This document shows, piece after piece, positions 7,880-17,467 of a DNA stretch of 64,000 nt. How positions within the stretch are numbered: position 1 is the stretch's first letter; each line of letters starts with the position of its first letter. The notes below the pieces were generated by a model. That model did no database searches, was not told the DNA's origin, and was given only the letters and a program-made list of their open reading frames with translations. The DNA is taken from positions 57,864 through 121,863 of the forward strand of contig CAJUJY010000002.1 in assembly GCA_910586555.1 (NCBI GenBank), in the 5' to 3' direction. This DNA comes from an uncultured Lachnospiraceae bacterium (GTDB lineage: Bacteria; Bacillota; Clostridia; Lachnospirales; Lachnospiraceae). A program made the translations under genes and the position numbers.

Positions 7880-9283
7880 ATGAACAATACTTCTAGTCTT
7901 AAAGGCGGGACAGTAATAATTGAACCTGTATACCCACACCCTATGCTTATACATATAAGCAGGCTTATAGATGGCGATGAAAGCATACTTTTAGACAGCC
8001 AGATGTTTTTAAAACAGTATTATAGCAGATATAATAATACAGAAAATAATGCAGATGGCAGTATAAACAATGAAATACTTCTTCTCCAGCTTGCATATGA
8101 TAAAAATATTGTATCTGCGTTTTTTGAATGTAACAGAAGGGAACAGTGGCGCAAACGTGTGTTAATAGAAAAAGCAATTAACCTGCTTGTAAGTTCTGTA
8201 GCAGAAAAATATGCAGTTATAATTATAGAAAGCCTTATGTTTGCATTTGGCTGGAAGTTCCGTATTGATATTAACAGAAGGTGGGAAGCCACAGAGGAAG
8301 AGAAGGCTAATTTCCATGAAAAAACCATATTTGAAAAGCGCCTTCAGAACGATATGGCTTGCCAGATAGAGATTATTAATAATAACAAAAAAATTGATGT
8401 TTCAGAATATATGGATAATGAAACATATACAGGCAGCAGGGCAGGCATTACAGAAAATCCAGCCAGTGATATAAAAGATGGCACGGCCAGCAATACAGAT
8501 ACTAATAGTTTAGATACTAATAGTATTGTAAATAATAATAACATTGTAAATAATAATGGTATTACAGATACCAGTGTTACAGGTGGTAATAACAGTTATA
8601 GTGAAAACAGCATTAAGGGACAGCCAGGCACTGCCTTCGGAAAGGAGAAAGCTTTGCAGGTAAACGGCCAGAATGGAAATAATGCTTTAGCAGAACAGGA
8701 ATCAATTATAAATGAAGCACCTGACCCTGTAATGGAATACAAAAAGATGGAAGAAGCCAAGTTTTATAAACATATGAATATCAGGAATAAGCGTGTATTA
8801 AAGAAAGCATTCCAGGGTAATGCATCAAGCCAGTGTGAAATGGGTGATTACTATGCAGAGAAAGACGGAGGCCACCTTGATTATACAGAAGCAGCAAAAT
8901 GGTATTCTGCTTCTGCAAGGAAAGGATATGAAAGGGCATCTTTTGAACTTGGCAAGCTTTATGACCAGAACCCGCCAGAAATAGAAGGCGCAAAGGATAA
9001 GGCTGTACAGATTTACACCACAATGGCAGAACAGGGGCTTCCAACAGCACAATGCATACTTGGAATGAAATACTGGTTCGGTGATGGTGTTGAAATTGAT
9101 TTTAACAAGGCGATAACCTGGCTTAAAAAAGCAGCAGCACAAAAGCATGATACAGCAATAAGGAACCTTGCTGACTTATATGCAGCAATAAGTGATTCAG
9201 AAAATGCATACAGATGGTATAAAATCGGAGCTTCATCAGGTGATGATTATTGCCGCAAAAAGCTTAGGAATTATAACAACTGA
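7880..9283 (+). CDS. Sel1-like repeat (TPR-type) protein
   Basis: This 467-residue protein has no signal peptide. Residues 1-165 are of unknown type and contain hydrophobic helices (AVIIIESLMFAFGWKF). A low-complexity linker rich in N, T, S and G spans about 175-265 (runs such as NNNNIVNNNG). At least three Sel1/TPR-like helical repeats follow from about 305 to the end (QCEMGDYYAEKDGG, EAAKWYSASARKGYERA, AQCILGMKYWFGDG, KAITWLKKAAAQ). Such repeats act as protein-protein interaction scaffolds. The partner is unknown. The downstream position after flagellin does not prove a motility role, because a hairpin lies between them. Confidence 0.8.
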   Translation: MNNTSSLKGGTVIIEPVYPHPMLIHISRLIDGDESILLDSQMFLKQYYSRYNNTENNADGSINNEILLLQLAYDKNIVSAFFECNRREQWRKRVLIEKAINLLVSSVAEKYAVIIIESLMFAFGWKFRIDINRRWEATEEEKANFHEKTIFEKRLQNDMACQIEIINNNKKIDVSEYMDNETYTGSRAGITENPASDIKDGTASNTDTNSLDTNSIVNNNNIVNNNGITDTSVTGGNNSYSENSIKGQPGTAFGKEKALQVNGQNGNNALAEQESIINEAPDPVMEYKKMEEAKFYKHMNIRNKRVLKKAFQGNASSQCEMGDYYAEKDGGHLDYTEAAKWYSASARKGYERASFELGKLYDQNPPEIEGAKDKAVQIYTTMAEQGLPTAQCILGMKYWFGDGVEIDFNKAITWLKKAAAQKHDTAIRNLADLYAAISDSENAYRWYKIGASSGDDYCRKKLRNYNN

Positions 9284-9338
9284 CATTTTTACACCAATTC
9301 TGACTTTTTAATATTTCATTTGCAACAGATAAATGCTA

Positions 9339-9378
9339 AAATAACCACACAATAAATCCAGAAGGGAAGTGGTTATTT
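9339..9378 (+). promoter_or_regulatory. Hairpin abutting the GH127 start codon
   Basis: AAATAACCAC (9339-9348) is perfectly complementary to GTGGTTATTT (9369-9378). The ATG begins at the very next base, and the Shine-Dalgarno (GAAGGGA) lies inside the loop. This geometry could tune translation initiation or present a protein or RNA binding site. No ligand can be named. Confidence 0.45.
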
Positions 9379-12300
9379 ATGGCATTAACCAGAAAACGTA
9401 AAAAATATTTATTTAAATCATGTGTTTCTACAGCCCTTGTATCAGCAGTTACACTTTCAGGTGTACCAGTACAAGGGCTTTCCGGGGTTGTAAAAACTGT
9501 AAAGGCAGCAGGTAAGCCTGCACAACGGGAAGATAATTCCATAGTTTATTTTGTAGACTGTGGTGATTATAATGTTGCAACCGTATCAGAAGGTGACCAG
9601 TTTGGCACACACAACAGTGTAACAGACCAGGTTTATGGTGAAGACAAAGTAACAGGTTATAAATGGGGTATTGATGATACTGCCAGTACACCATTATCTA
9701 ATGGCACATCAAATACAGGCGGTATTGATACAGACTGGACATGGCCATATGAATTTAATAGTGCTGATGACATTCCAAAAACTTCTTCAAACCGTTATAC
9801 TAAAAACCAGTTTGAAAAAGGTGTTGAAACAAGGCATATTGATTACAAATTTGAACTTGAAAATGGCACATATTATATTGAAACAGGTTTTGCAGATCCC
9901 TGGGGCTGTTCAAAGGAACCAGCAGTTTACCTTAACAAAGATAAAAAAGATGAAATGCTTGTTTCTAGTGTATTTGATGTATCACAAGGAGAACCAGCTT
10001 GTGCCACATTTGATGTTACAGACGGGGAACTTTCAGTAAACCTTAGGGGTACTGGTGAAAATAACCTTGCAATTAATTTAACGTATATACTTATTAAAAA
10101 AGCAGATGCAGCTTCCATGATAAAGACAGATTATGATGCACTTAATATTAAAACACAAGTTTCTTCTGACATTATCCTTCCAGTAAAAGGTGAAAAGGGT
10201 GGCAGCAGCATTACATGGACATCTTCAAACCAGGATATAATAAGCACAGATGGCAAAGTAACAGTTCCAGGGCAGGGAACAGAAGATATAACTGTAACAC
10301 TTACAGCAGTTTTAACAAATGGTTTTGAAAAAATGGAGAAAAAATTTGAGGTAACAGTTATGGCAAAAAGTGATTTTACAGGAATTTCAGATTTTAATAT
10401 GGGTGAAGTACAGGTAACAGACGGGTACTATGTTAATTCCCTTGAAAAAGAAAACAAATACCTGCTATCACTTGATACGGGCAGGCTGCTTGCAGGGTTC
10501 AGGGAAACAGCAGGTTACATAGCAGGCATGCCACAAGATGATATAAATAAGTATATGGAAGGCAAACAGCGCTATGGCGGTGGATGGGAAAATGCACTTA
10601 TAGGAGGGCACACCCTCGGGCACTGGCTTAGCGCCATGGCACAGGCATATGCAAATAAGGGTACAGATGAAAGTGTACGCACAGAAATTAAAAAGACACT
10701 TGATGGTGTAATTGATGCACTTGCAGACTGCCAGTTAAAAACAAATGGCACAAAATATGAAGGCTATTTATTTGGGGCAGTACTTCCAAGCAAAACAGAT
10801 TTTGATATACAGTTTGACAATGTAGAAAAAGGGCTTGCAAATATTTCTACACAGGCATGGGTTCCGTGGTATACAATGCATAAAATCCTTGCAGGGCTTA
10901 TAAGCACTTATGAACTGGAAGATAATATAACAGCATATAATACAGCTAAAAAACTTGGGGACTGGATTTATAACAGGGTTATAAAATGGGATGCTTCCAC
11001 GCAGAAAACTGTACTTGGCATTGAATATGGAGGCATGAATGACTGCCTTTATGATTTATATGAAGCAGTCTTTGCAAAAGAGGGCAAAGATGCAGCTTTA
11101 AAATATGCAGAAGCGGCACATAAGTTTGATGAAGAGCCCCTTTTTAATAAAGTATATAAAGGAACAGCCAATGCACTTGACAATACACATGCAAATACAA
11201 CTATCCCTAAGTTCTTAGGTGCATTAAACAGGTATGAAGCACTTGGGGATGAAACATATCTTGAATATACAGAAAGTTTCTGGGATTATGTTGTAAACCA
11301 CCACAGTTATATTACAGGCGGCAACAGTGAATGGGAACATTTCGGTGCAGATAATGTACTTGATGCAGAAAGGACTAACTGTAACTGTGAAACATGCAAT
11401 ACCTATAATATGCTTAAACTTTCACGTAAGCTTTTTATGGTTACAGGCAAGCCAAAGTATACTAATTTCTATGAAAATACGCTTGTTAATGCAATTATGT
11501 CTTCACAAAACCCTGAAACGGGCATGAGTATGTATTTCCAGCCAATGGCAGGCGGCTACCACAAAGTATTTGGGACAGAAGAAGGCAATTTCTGGTGCTG
11601 CACAGGTTCAGGCATGGAAAACTTCACAAAACTTAATGACAGTATTTATTACCAGAAAGACAACAATCTTATAATAGCACAGTACCTTGCTTCAGAAATA
11701 GATTTTAAAGCCGGCAATATGAAAGTTATACAGGAAGGTGACCTTACAAAGTCAGAAACAATGGCAATTACAATAAAAGCACTTGGATCTGGTGAAGTAA
11801 ACGGCGGTTTAAGGCTGCGCATTCCAGACTGGCTTGCAGGTGATGCCACAGTAACCATTGATGGTGAAGGTTATAAATATACAGTTAAAGAAGAATATGC
11901 AGTAATTCCTTCTGATAAAATTAAAGATGGCACAAAAATTACAATTACACTTCCTATGGAAGTAAAGGCTTATAACCTGCCTGACAATGAAAACGTATAT
12001 GCATTTAAATACGGCCCGTATGTACTTAGCGCAAAACTTGGCACAGACAAACAGACACAGGGTACAACAGGTGTAAATGTTTCAATCCCGCTTACAAAAG
12101 CTATAAATAATGATAAAGTTTTTATTATATCTGCTGGCAGCGTTGCAGAATATATGGAAAATATTAATAAAAACATAGTTAAAGCTGATGGGAAACTTGA
12201 ATTTATGCTTTCAGGCACCAGCAATAAATATACATTTGTCCCACATTACAGCCAGTATAAAGAAAGTTATGCAATGTACTGGACATTTACAGTAGATGAA

Positions 12301-14394
12301 GAGGCAAGGGATTCAGGTGCAGTAATAGAAGAAAAAAACAAAGCAAGGACAGAAGCGGCAGTAACAGAAGCATCAAGGCCAGGTTACGGGCAGGATGAAC
12401 TTGGTTTTATGGAAAATGGCACAGGTTCAACAGGAAGCACAAGCCCATGTTACCGTTTTGCCAATGCAGGCGGCTCATTTAAATACAGTTTTAAAGTGGC
12501 AGACAGTGGAAACAGTTATCTTATATGTACATTTGCCAAAGAAGAAGATGGAAAAACAATTAAAATTTCATCAGGAAATACTGTATTATTTGAGGGGACA
12601 CTGGACAGCAAGAAAGACAATGCCTCTAATATAAACCTTGCAGCATCAGATACAGGTGATTATTACCAGATAAGGATTTTAATTCCTGAAGACGTTATAA
12701 AAACAAATAAAACAGATACACGTCTTGCAGGTACAGAAACAGAAAAAGCAGAAAACGGCTATGCATTTATACCAGTTACATTTGAAAGTGCAAAAAGCGG
12801 TGAAGCTTCTGCAAAAATATGTTTAATGAATTATATAATGAAAGATTATGCTAAAAATAATTCACTTTTAAATATAACATCTTCTACAGGAAATGTTACA
12901 AAAGATGGTGATAGATACACAATTAATTTCTCATATAAAGACACACCAAAGGCTAAGTTTGAAATAGCAGACAGCAGAGGCTATGTAAGCATTGATGGCA
13001 GCGCCATTGATGAAACAATAGAGAAAAAGCTTAATATAAGCGGACAGGTTACAGCATACAATGTAAAAGTATATGCTGAGGATTTTGAAACATTTAAAGA
13101 ATATACAGTTAAAGCAGTTACAGACTTTTCAGGAATTGATGCAAATTTAAAACCATCACTTGTCTTTGGATATTCATTTGAAGGAAAAACAGACGGGGCA
13201 GCAGCAGTAACAAAGGCATTTACACCTGTAGAAGTTATAAACCCGGAATATACATACACAGAAGGCATAAATGGCAAGGCAATAAAACTTGATGGCAACT
13301 ACGGGCTTAAACTTGGCAGTGCGGGAAAACTTGGTGAAAGCTATACAATAAGCTGGTTTATGAAGCCAGACAGCATAGGCGGTGCAGTTGACCCAACATT
13401 TGCAGCAGGCACATTTTCACCTGAATACTGGCTTAATGCAACATTTGATGCTAAAATCTGGTCAAACCATAATGGCTATATTGAAACAAAGGCAGCAAAT
13501 GCATACCAGGCAGAACAGTGGCAGCATGTGGCAATAACAGTAGATGGTACAGTAAACGGCAGCGCAGACGGCACAGTAACAGGTACATTATATGTAAATG
13601 GGGAGGCAGTATCAAAAGGTGACGTTGTAAAAGACATAATGACAAATCCTGGTGCAAATCTTTACTTTGGCGTAAATGCCTGGGACGCATACTTTAAAGG
13701 TGCTGTAGACGAAATAATGTTATTTAACAGGACACTTGCAGAGGATGAAGTAAAAGCTTTAAATGCAGGCATAGGAGTAAGCTTTATATCAGGAGGAGGC
13801 CAGGTAAATAACAATATTGGCAATGAAAACAGTAACAGTACCAATAATAATAACAAGCCAGGCATAAATAAAAAAGGCAATATAAAAGTTAGTGTGCAGG
13901 GCATGGCATATGGTACAGACAGAAGAACTGTAAAAACAGGGAGCAAGTTAAAATTTAAAGCTAGTACAAATGTAACCTGGAAGTCATCAGATAAAAAAAT
14001 TGCTACAGTTTCTAAAAAGGGTGTTGTTAAAATAAAGAAGAAAACTGGCACAGTTAAAATAACTGCCATATCTGTAAAAGATAATAAAAGAAAAGCAGAA
14101 ACCACACTTAATGTAGTAAAAAAGGCAAAAACAAACCAGGTTCTTAAACTGCATAATACAAAATATACCCTGGATAAAAAAGGTGCAAAAGTACAGATAA
14201 AAGTAAAAGCACTTACAAAAAATACCACAGACATAATAAAATATAAGGTAATATCAGGTGCTGCCTATGTAAAATCTGACAGTTATGGTGTAGTCACATT
14301 AAAAGCAAAACCTGTAAAGAAAGCAAAAAAATCCCAGGTAAAAGTAACATGTGGGAAAGCAAGTGCAGTAGCAGATATTATAATTAAAGCATAA
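9379..14394 (+). CDS. Very large secreted GH127-family glycosidase (beta-L-arabinofuranosidase type)
   Basis: This 1671-residue exported enzyme has a signal peptide at about residues 1-44 and an N-terminal beta-domain. Residues about 250-330 look like a degraded bacterial Ig domain (SSITWTSSNQDIISTDGKV). The GH127 (old DUF1680) catalytic (alpha/alpha) region begins at about 337. Key residues of the family are visible: GGHTLGHWLSA, the acid/base-type Glu in SEWEHFG, the zinc ligands in ETC (about 671-673) and the Cys pair in FWCCTGSG (740-741). A LamG/concanavalin-like domain (about 1265-1470), an Asn-rich linker and C-terminal Ig-like Big_2 repeats (VTWKSSDKKIATVSKKG) follow. No LPXTG anchor is seen. 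It probably removes beta-L-arabinofuranosyl groups from plant cell-wall glycans or glycoproteins; the exact linkage is inference. Confidence 0.9.
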   Translation: MALTRKRKKYLFKSCVSTALVSAVTLSGVPVQGLSGVVKTVKAAGKPAQREDNSIVYFVDCGDYNVATVSEGDQFGTHNSVTDQVYGEDKVTGYKWGIDDTASTPLSNGTSNTGGIDTDWTWPYEFNSADDIPKTSSNRYTKNQFEKGVETRHIDYKFELENGTYYIETGFADPWGCSKEPAVYLNKDKKDEMLVSSVFDVSQGEPACATFDVTDGELSVNLRGTGENNLAINLTYILIKKADAASMIKTDYDALNIKTQVSSDIILPVKGEKGGSSITWTSSNQDIISTDGKVTVPGQGTEDITVTLTAVLTNGFEKMEKKFEVTVMAKSDFTGISDFNMGEVQVTDGYYVNSLEKENKYLLSLDTGRLLAGFRETAGYIAGMPQDDINKYMEGKQRYGGGWENALIGGHTLGHWLSAMAQAYANKGTDESVRTEIKKTLDGVIDALADCQLKTNGTKYEGYLFGAVLPSKTDFDIQFDNVEKGLANISTQAWVPWYTMHKILAGLISTYELEDNITAYNTAKKLGDWIYNRVIKWDASTQKTVLGIEYGGMNDCLYDLYEAVFAKEGKDAALKYAEAAHKFDEEPLFNKVYKGTANALDNTHANTTIPKFLGALNRYEALGDETYLEYTESFWDYVVNHHSYITGGNSEWEHFGADNVLDAERTNCNCETCNTYNMLKLSRKLFMVTGKPKYTNFYENTLVNAIMSSQNPETGMSMYFQPMAGGYHKVFGTEEGNFWCCTGSGMENFTKLNDSIYYQKDNNLIIAQYLASEIDFKAGNMKVIQEGDLTKSETMAITIKALGSGEVNGGLRLRIPDWLAGDATVTIDGEGYKYTVKEEYAVIPSDKIKDGTKITITLPMEVKAYNLPDNENVYAFKYGPYVLSAKLGTDKQTQGTTGVNVSIPLTKAINNDKVFIISAGSVAEYMENINKNIVKADGKLEFMLSGTSNKYTFVPHYSQYKESYAMYWTFTVDEEARDSGAVIEEKNKARTEAAVTEASRPGYGQDELGFMENGTGSTGSTSPCYRFANAGGSFKYSFKVADSGNSYLICTFAKEEDGKTIKISSGNTVLFEGTLDSKKDNASNINLAASDTGDYYQIRILIPEDVIKTNKTDTRLAGTETEKAENGYAFIPVTFESAKSGEASAKICLMNYIMKDYAKNNSLLNITSSTGNVTKDGDRYTINFSYKDTPKAKFEIADSRGYVSIDGSAIDETIEKKLNISGQVTAYNVKVYAEDFETFKEYTVKAVTDFSGIDANLKPSLVFGYSFEGKTDGAAAVTKAFTPVEVINPEYTYTEGINGKAIKLDGNYGLKLGSAGKLGESYTISWFMKPDSIGGAVDPTFAAGTFSPEYWLNATFDAKIWSNHNGYIETKAANAYQAEQWQHVAITVDGTVNGSADGTVTGTLYVNGEAVSKGDVVKDIMTNPGANLYFGVNAWDAYFKGAVDEIMLFNRTLAEDEVKALNAGIGVSFISGGGQVNNNIGNENSNSTNNNNKPGINKKGNIKVSVQGMAYGTDRRTVKTGSKLKFKASTNVTWKSSDKKIATVSKKGVVKIKKKTGTVKITAISVKDNKRKAETTLNVVKKAKTNQVLKLHNTKYTLDKKGAKVQIKVKALTKNTTDIIKYKVISGAAYVKSDSYGVVTLKAKPVKKAKKSQVKVTCGKASAVADIIIKA

Positions 14395-14435
14395 TTATAT
14401 AATATATAAAAATTTATACCAGACAGGAACAGCTT

Positions 14436-14461
14436 CCATCTGATATGCCTGTGGCAGATGG
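14436..14461 (+). other. Short inverted repeat
   Basis: CCATCTG (14436-14442) pairs with CAGATGG (14455-14461). It sits just before the stronger terminator and has no T run of its own. Confidence 0.35.
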
Positions 14462-14480
14462 CAGACGTTCTTAAAATGAC

Positions 14481-14526
14481 AGGTTCCCATACCTGGTTAA
14501 AGGCGTGGGAACCTTGTTTTTTCTGC
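14481..14526 (+). terminator. Intrinsic terminator of the GH127 gene
   Basis: AGGTTCCCA (14481-14489) pairs perfectly with TGGGAACCT (14506-14514), followed by TGTTTTTTC. This is a classical rho-independent terminator on the plus strand. It also separates the convergent amidase gene. Confidence 0.85.
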
Positions 14527-14541
14527 ATATATTTTAATAAT

Positions 14542-15318
14542 TTATATACTTCTTTGTACAATCCTTGTTTCATACCCTTTATTAAATATCAGTTTACTTG
14601 CAGCTTCCACTTTGTTGTAATTATCATAAACACCATGATAAACACCATAATAATTATTAACATTTGGCACTATTAAACTGTCGATGCCATCAACCTGCAA
14701 ACTCCTGGCAAGATTTCTTGCATTGTCATAATGCCTGAATAAACCAATTTCAACCCAGTATCCATTTATTTCATTTCCAGTAACATCAGCACCGCTTACA
14801 GTTTCAATTATTCCATTAGCAATAGCCTGTGCTACTTCAGGAAATTTTAAATCAAAAATATTGTTATCGGCTTCTGTATTTATAAAACCAGCTTCAACAA
14901 GAGCCGCTGGCATTTTTGTACGTCTTAAGACTGCCAGGTTTTTCCGTTCTTCAACACCAATATTTTTAAATCCGGTTTTAGCAAGCTCCCTATTTATATT
15001 TTCTGCAAAGACAGCAGGAATACCACTATTATCATAAACAAGGGTCTGTACACCAGAATACATGTCAGGTGATGTACTTGAATTTCTGTGTATTGAAATA
15101 AAATAATCCGCATCACTTTCATTAGCAATGCGTGCTTTTTGTGAAGGGCTCTGGTAAACATCCGTTGTCCTTGTATATAATACATCAACCCCCTTATTCT
15201 CCAGAATATTTCCAACAGCAAGTGTAAGGTTTAAAGTATCATCCTTTTCCCTTCTGCCATTAAATGAAGCGCCGTTATCATACCCTCCGTGGCCTGCATC
15301 AAGCATAACTGTTGCCAT
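14542..15318 (-). CDS. N-acetylmuramoyl-L-alanine amidase with SPOR domain, CwlC-like
   Basis: This 258-residue enzyme cleaves the amide bond between MurNAc and the stem peptide. The Amidase_3 domain (about 1-170) shows the zinc and catalytic residues: DAGHGG, GRREKD, ISIHRN and VEAGF. The C-terminal 75 residues form an SPOR-type peptidoglycan-binding domain (GYWVEIGLFRHYDNARNLARSL). There is no signal peptide. Length, domain order and the missing signal match Bacillus CwlC, a mother-cell amidase acting at the end of sporulation, so a sporulation-lysis role is likely but inferred. The ATG is preceded by AAGGAG. Confidence 0.88.
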   Translation of the reverse strand: MATVMLDAGHGGYDNGASFNGRREKDDTLNLTLAVGNILENKGVDVLYTRTTDVYQSPSQKARIANESDADYFISIHRNSSTSPDMYSGVQTLVYDNSGIPAVFAENINRELAKTGFKNIGVEERKNLAVLRRTKMPAALVEAGFINTEADNNIFDLKFPEVAQAIANGIIETVSGADVTGNEINGYWVEIGLFRHYDNARNLARSLQVDGIDSLIVPNVNNYYGVYHGVYDNYNKVEAASKLIFNKGYETRIVQRSI

Positions 15319-15386
15319 ATAACTGCTCCTTAAGTTATATTATTAATGTTATTATATGGCATGGGAATAAATTGGTGAGTAGGAAA

Positions 15387-16592
15387 TTATAAAACCTGGC
15401 TTAATTTTTCCATATTATCTTTTTTCATATCAAATGAAGAATGTACATATTTGTTAAGTGTCATATTTACATTGGAATGTCCAAGTATTTCACTTAAACT
15501 TTTTATATCAAACCCTATTTCTACACAACGCGTTGCAAATGTATGGCGCAGTACATGGAAATTTACTTGTGTAATGCCACAGTCAGCAATTATATTTTTA
15601 AATCTTGACTGCATAGTCCTTGGTTCTATAAATTTTCTGCTGTTGCCTGTAAGTACAAATGCACTGCCATTTGTTTTAAAATCACATAATATATCTTTAA
15701 GAAATCCAGGCAGCGGGATAATTCTTATAGATGAAGTGCTTTTAGGTTTGCCAGTTATAACTTTTGTTTTATGGCTGCCATTAAAATTATGGCTGCCATT
15801 AGAATTATGGCTGCCATCAGGATTATGGCTGCCATCAGGATTATGGCTGCCATCAGAAAAATCTTCTATTCTTTGCAGGGTTTTTGTAACTTCAATAAAA
15901 TTCTCCTCAAGGTTGATATCAGACCATTTCAAGGCACAGAGTTCACCAATCCTTATTCCTGTATAAAGGCTTATAAGGACACCAAGTTTTGTAAGGTCAG
16001 TATTGTAACAAAGGTATTCAGTAAGTATTTTTTGTTCCTTTCTATCAATAACCTGGATATCCTTAACAGTTTTTTTCAATTTAATATTATTAACCAGGCA
16101 TTGTACCTGTATATGGTTTCTGGCTGCATATTTTATTATTGACTTAAGGACTGCAATTATATCACTTGCCGTCTTATTAGAAAGCCCGCCATTGCCATCA
16201 AGCCTTCCGTATTTTGTAAGATAAAGTATATATTCTTCAATAGTTTCATTAGAAATATGTTCAATGTGCATATCATCAAAATATGGATTAAGATATTTAA
16301 ATACAATGCGTTTATATCTTGAATAACTTGATTCCTTAATATTCACTTTCTCCATATCCAGCCATTTCTTAGATACATTACAAAAACCTGAATCTTTTAT
16401 TTCTTTTAAAACAAACATATCCTGTTCATCAATGGCAGGAACCAGGCTTCTCTGTTTCTGTCTTGCTTCACAATATGACCTGGCATAAATATAGCCATAC
16501 TGTGCCTTTCCATTTTCATCATGTGACTTAATATAACGTGCTTCCCATCTTCCGTCTTTTCTCTTGTAGATGTTTCTTCCTTTTTTTGGCAT
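15387..16592 (-). CDS. Tyrosine recombinase / phage-type integrase
   Basis: I place the start at the ATG at 16592 (MPKKGRNIYKRKDGR), because GGAGG lies 8 nt upstream; an in-frame ATG at 16607 has no spacing for it. The 401-residue protein has an N-terminal arm-binding type domain (DGRWEARY), a SAM-like core-binding domain and a full catalytic domain. The catalytic residues present are Arg (TGIRIGEL), His-x-x-Arg-His (HVLRH), His (LGHSN) and Tyr (NKYVHSS). An unusual GSHNPD-type tandem repeat sits in the catalytic domain between two beta strands. No other phage or conjugation genes are adjacent, so it may be a remnant of an integrated element or a resident recombinase. Confidence 0.88.
   Translation of the reverse strand: MPKKGRNIYKRKDGRWEARYIKSHDENGKAQYGYIYARSYCEARQKQRSLVPAIDEQDMFVLKEIKDSGFCNVSKKWLDMEKVNIKESSYSRYKRIVFKYLNPYFDDMHIEHISNETIEEYILYLTKYGRLDGNGGLSNKTASDIIAVLKSIIKYAARNHIQVQCLVNNIKLKKTVKDIQVIDRKEQKILTEYLCYNTDLTKLGVLISLYTGIRIGELCALKWSDINLEENFIEVTKTLQRIEDFSDGSHNPDGSHNPDGSHNSNGSHNFNGSHKTKVITGKPKSTSSIRIIPLPGFLKDILCDFKTNGSAFVLTGNSRKFIEPRTMQSRFKNIIADCGITQVNFHVLRHTFATRCVEIGFDIKSLSEILGHSNVNMTLNKYVHSSFDMKKDNMEKLSQVL
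15771..15860. repeat. Five 18-bp tandem repeats inside the integrase gene
   Basis: Five units of 18 bp start with ATGGCTGCCAT on the plus strand. Units 3 and 4 are identical, and units 1, 2 and 5 vary at the 3' part. On the coding strand each unit adds six residues of the pattern NPDGSH/NSNGSH/NFNGSH. The unit length is a multiple of three, so copy-number change would not break the frame. Confidence 0.95.
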
Positions 16593-16686
16593 AATAAAAA
16601 CCTCCATTTTAAAATAATATACCCATAAAAGGGTCTTGTTATAATGGTAACGTTTTTATAATGCAGTATAAAATTTCTTTTCTTAT

Positions 16687-16730
16687 AGCCTTGCAATTCC
16701 AGAGTATACAGGCCGTGGTACTGCAAGGCT
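16687..16730. other. Inverted repeat between integrase and anti-sigma genes
   Basis: AGCCTTGCA (16687-16695) and TGCAAGGCT (16722-16730) form a 9-bp stem. It lies just past the anti-sigma stop on the minus strand and could be its terminator. The sequence after the stem is not T-rich on that strand, so function is uncertain. Confidence 0.45.
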
Positions 16731-16735
16731 AAGTT

Positions 16736-17467
16736 TTAGTGTATTTCTTCATGGTGGTGGCCTTCATGTGATGTATGGTGGCTGTCCTCACCATCTGGTG
16801 CCTGGCCATGCCCGCAAATCATGTTATATATAATATCCATATCCATATCTTTTATTTCATCAATAGTTATTGTATTATTATATTGCAGAAGCTGTAGATA
16901 AGCATAATACCTGCCTAGTGAAACCCCGTTTTCATGTGCCTCTTCCACAATATCCATACTGGCATTTACACTCTGGCTGTTATGCCCTGCATGTCCACAG
17001 CAGCTATTTACACCTGTAGTTATATTATTTTCATGGCTGTGGCCTGTTGCTATTGTAAATATAATCCCTGTTTTATCTGTAAAGTAAGCTTGCATATTTT
17101 TATTTTCTGTTATTATATTAATTGCAGATGTATACAGGCTGCCCTTTAAGGATAATTCTTTAATTATTTTTTCACCCTCTGGGTTGTATGCTGTTACAGA
17201 TATAACCCTGTCAAAGCGGTTAAGGGCAAGTTCAATAGATGGGTTTATATCAATGCTTATATAAGAAACAGGTTTATAAAACCATGAATATCCGCCTGTT
17301 AATATTATAAAAGCTATTATTATGCAGAAAACAGGCACTTTACGGAATAATGGATTTTGTGGAAACATTTTTTTATGGCTGTGCTTTTCAAGAAGATATT
17401 GTTTAGTGGATTCTTTAAGCCTGTCATCTGCTTTGATATTATCAAATGCATTATGTATTTTATCCAT
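16736..17467 (-). CDS. RsgI-like membrane anti-sigma factor with His-rich tail
   Basis: I choose ATG 17467 (MDKIHNAFDN), which lies 8 nt after GGGGGTGA and overlaps the sigma gene end by 8 bp; longer TTG/GTG starts exist. The roughly 243-residue protein has a cytoplasmic N-terminal segment, one membrane helix (VPVFCIIIAFIILTGGYSWF) and an extracytoplasmic domain with the SIDINPSIELALNRFDRV signature. That signature is typical of RsgI-type anti-sigma factors, in which autoproteolysis near the Asn-Pro bond is known. The C-terminal end is very His-rich (DSHHTSHEGHHHEEIH), and CCGHAGH occurs earlier, suggesting metal binding outside the cell. It should sequester the ECF sigma factor encoded just upstream. 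Confidence 0.8.
   Translation of the reverse strand: MDKIHNAFDNIKADDRLKESTKQYLLEKHSHKKMFPQNPLFRKVPVFCIIIAFIILTGGYSWFYKPVSYISIDINPSIELALNRFDRVISVTAYNPEGEKIIKELSLKGSLYTSAINIITENKNMQAYFTDKTGIIFTIATGHSHENNITTGVNSCCGHAGHNSQSVNASMDIVEEAHENGVSLGRYYAYLQLLQYNNTITIDEIKDMDMDIIYNMICGHGQAPDGEDSHHTSHEGHHHEEIH

Noticed and set aside
13662..14234. Minus-strand ORF (190 codons) opposite the GH127 C-terminus
   Set aside because: Hydrophobic translation mirrors the Lys/Thr-rich plus-strand coding; no start signal.
15771..15860. CRISPR-like array
   Set aside because: The 18-bp units are directly adjacent with no spacers and encode in-frame residues of the integrase.
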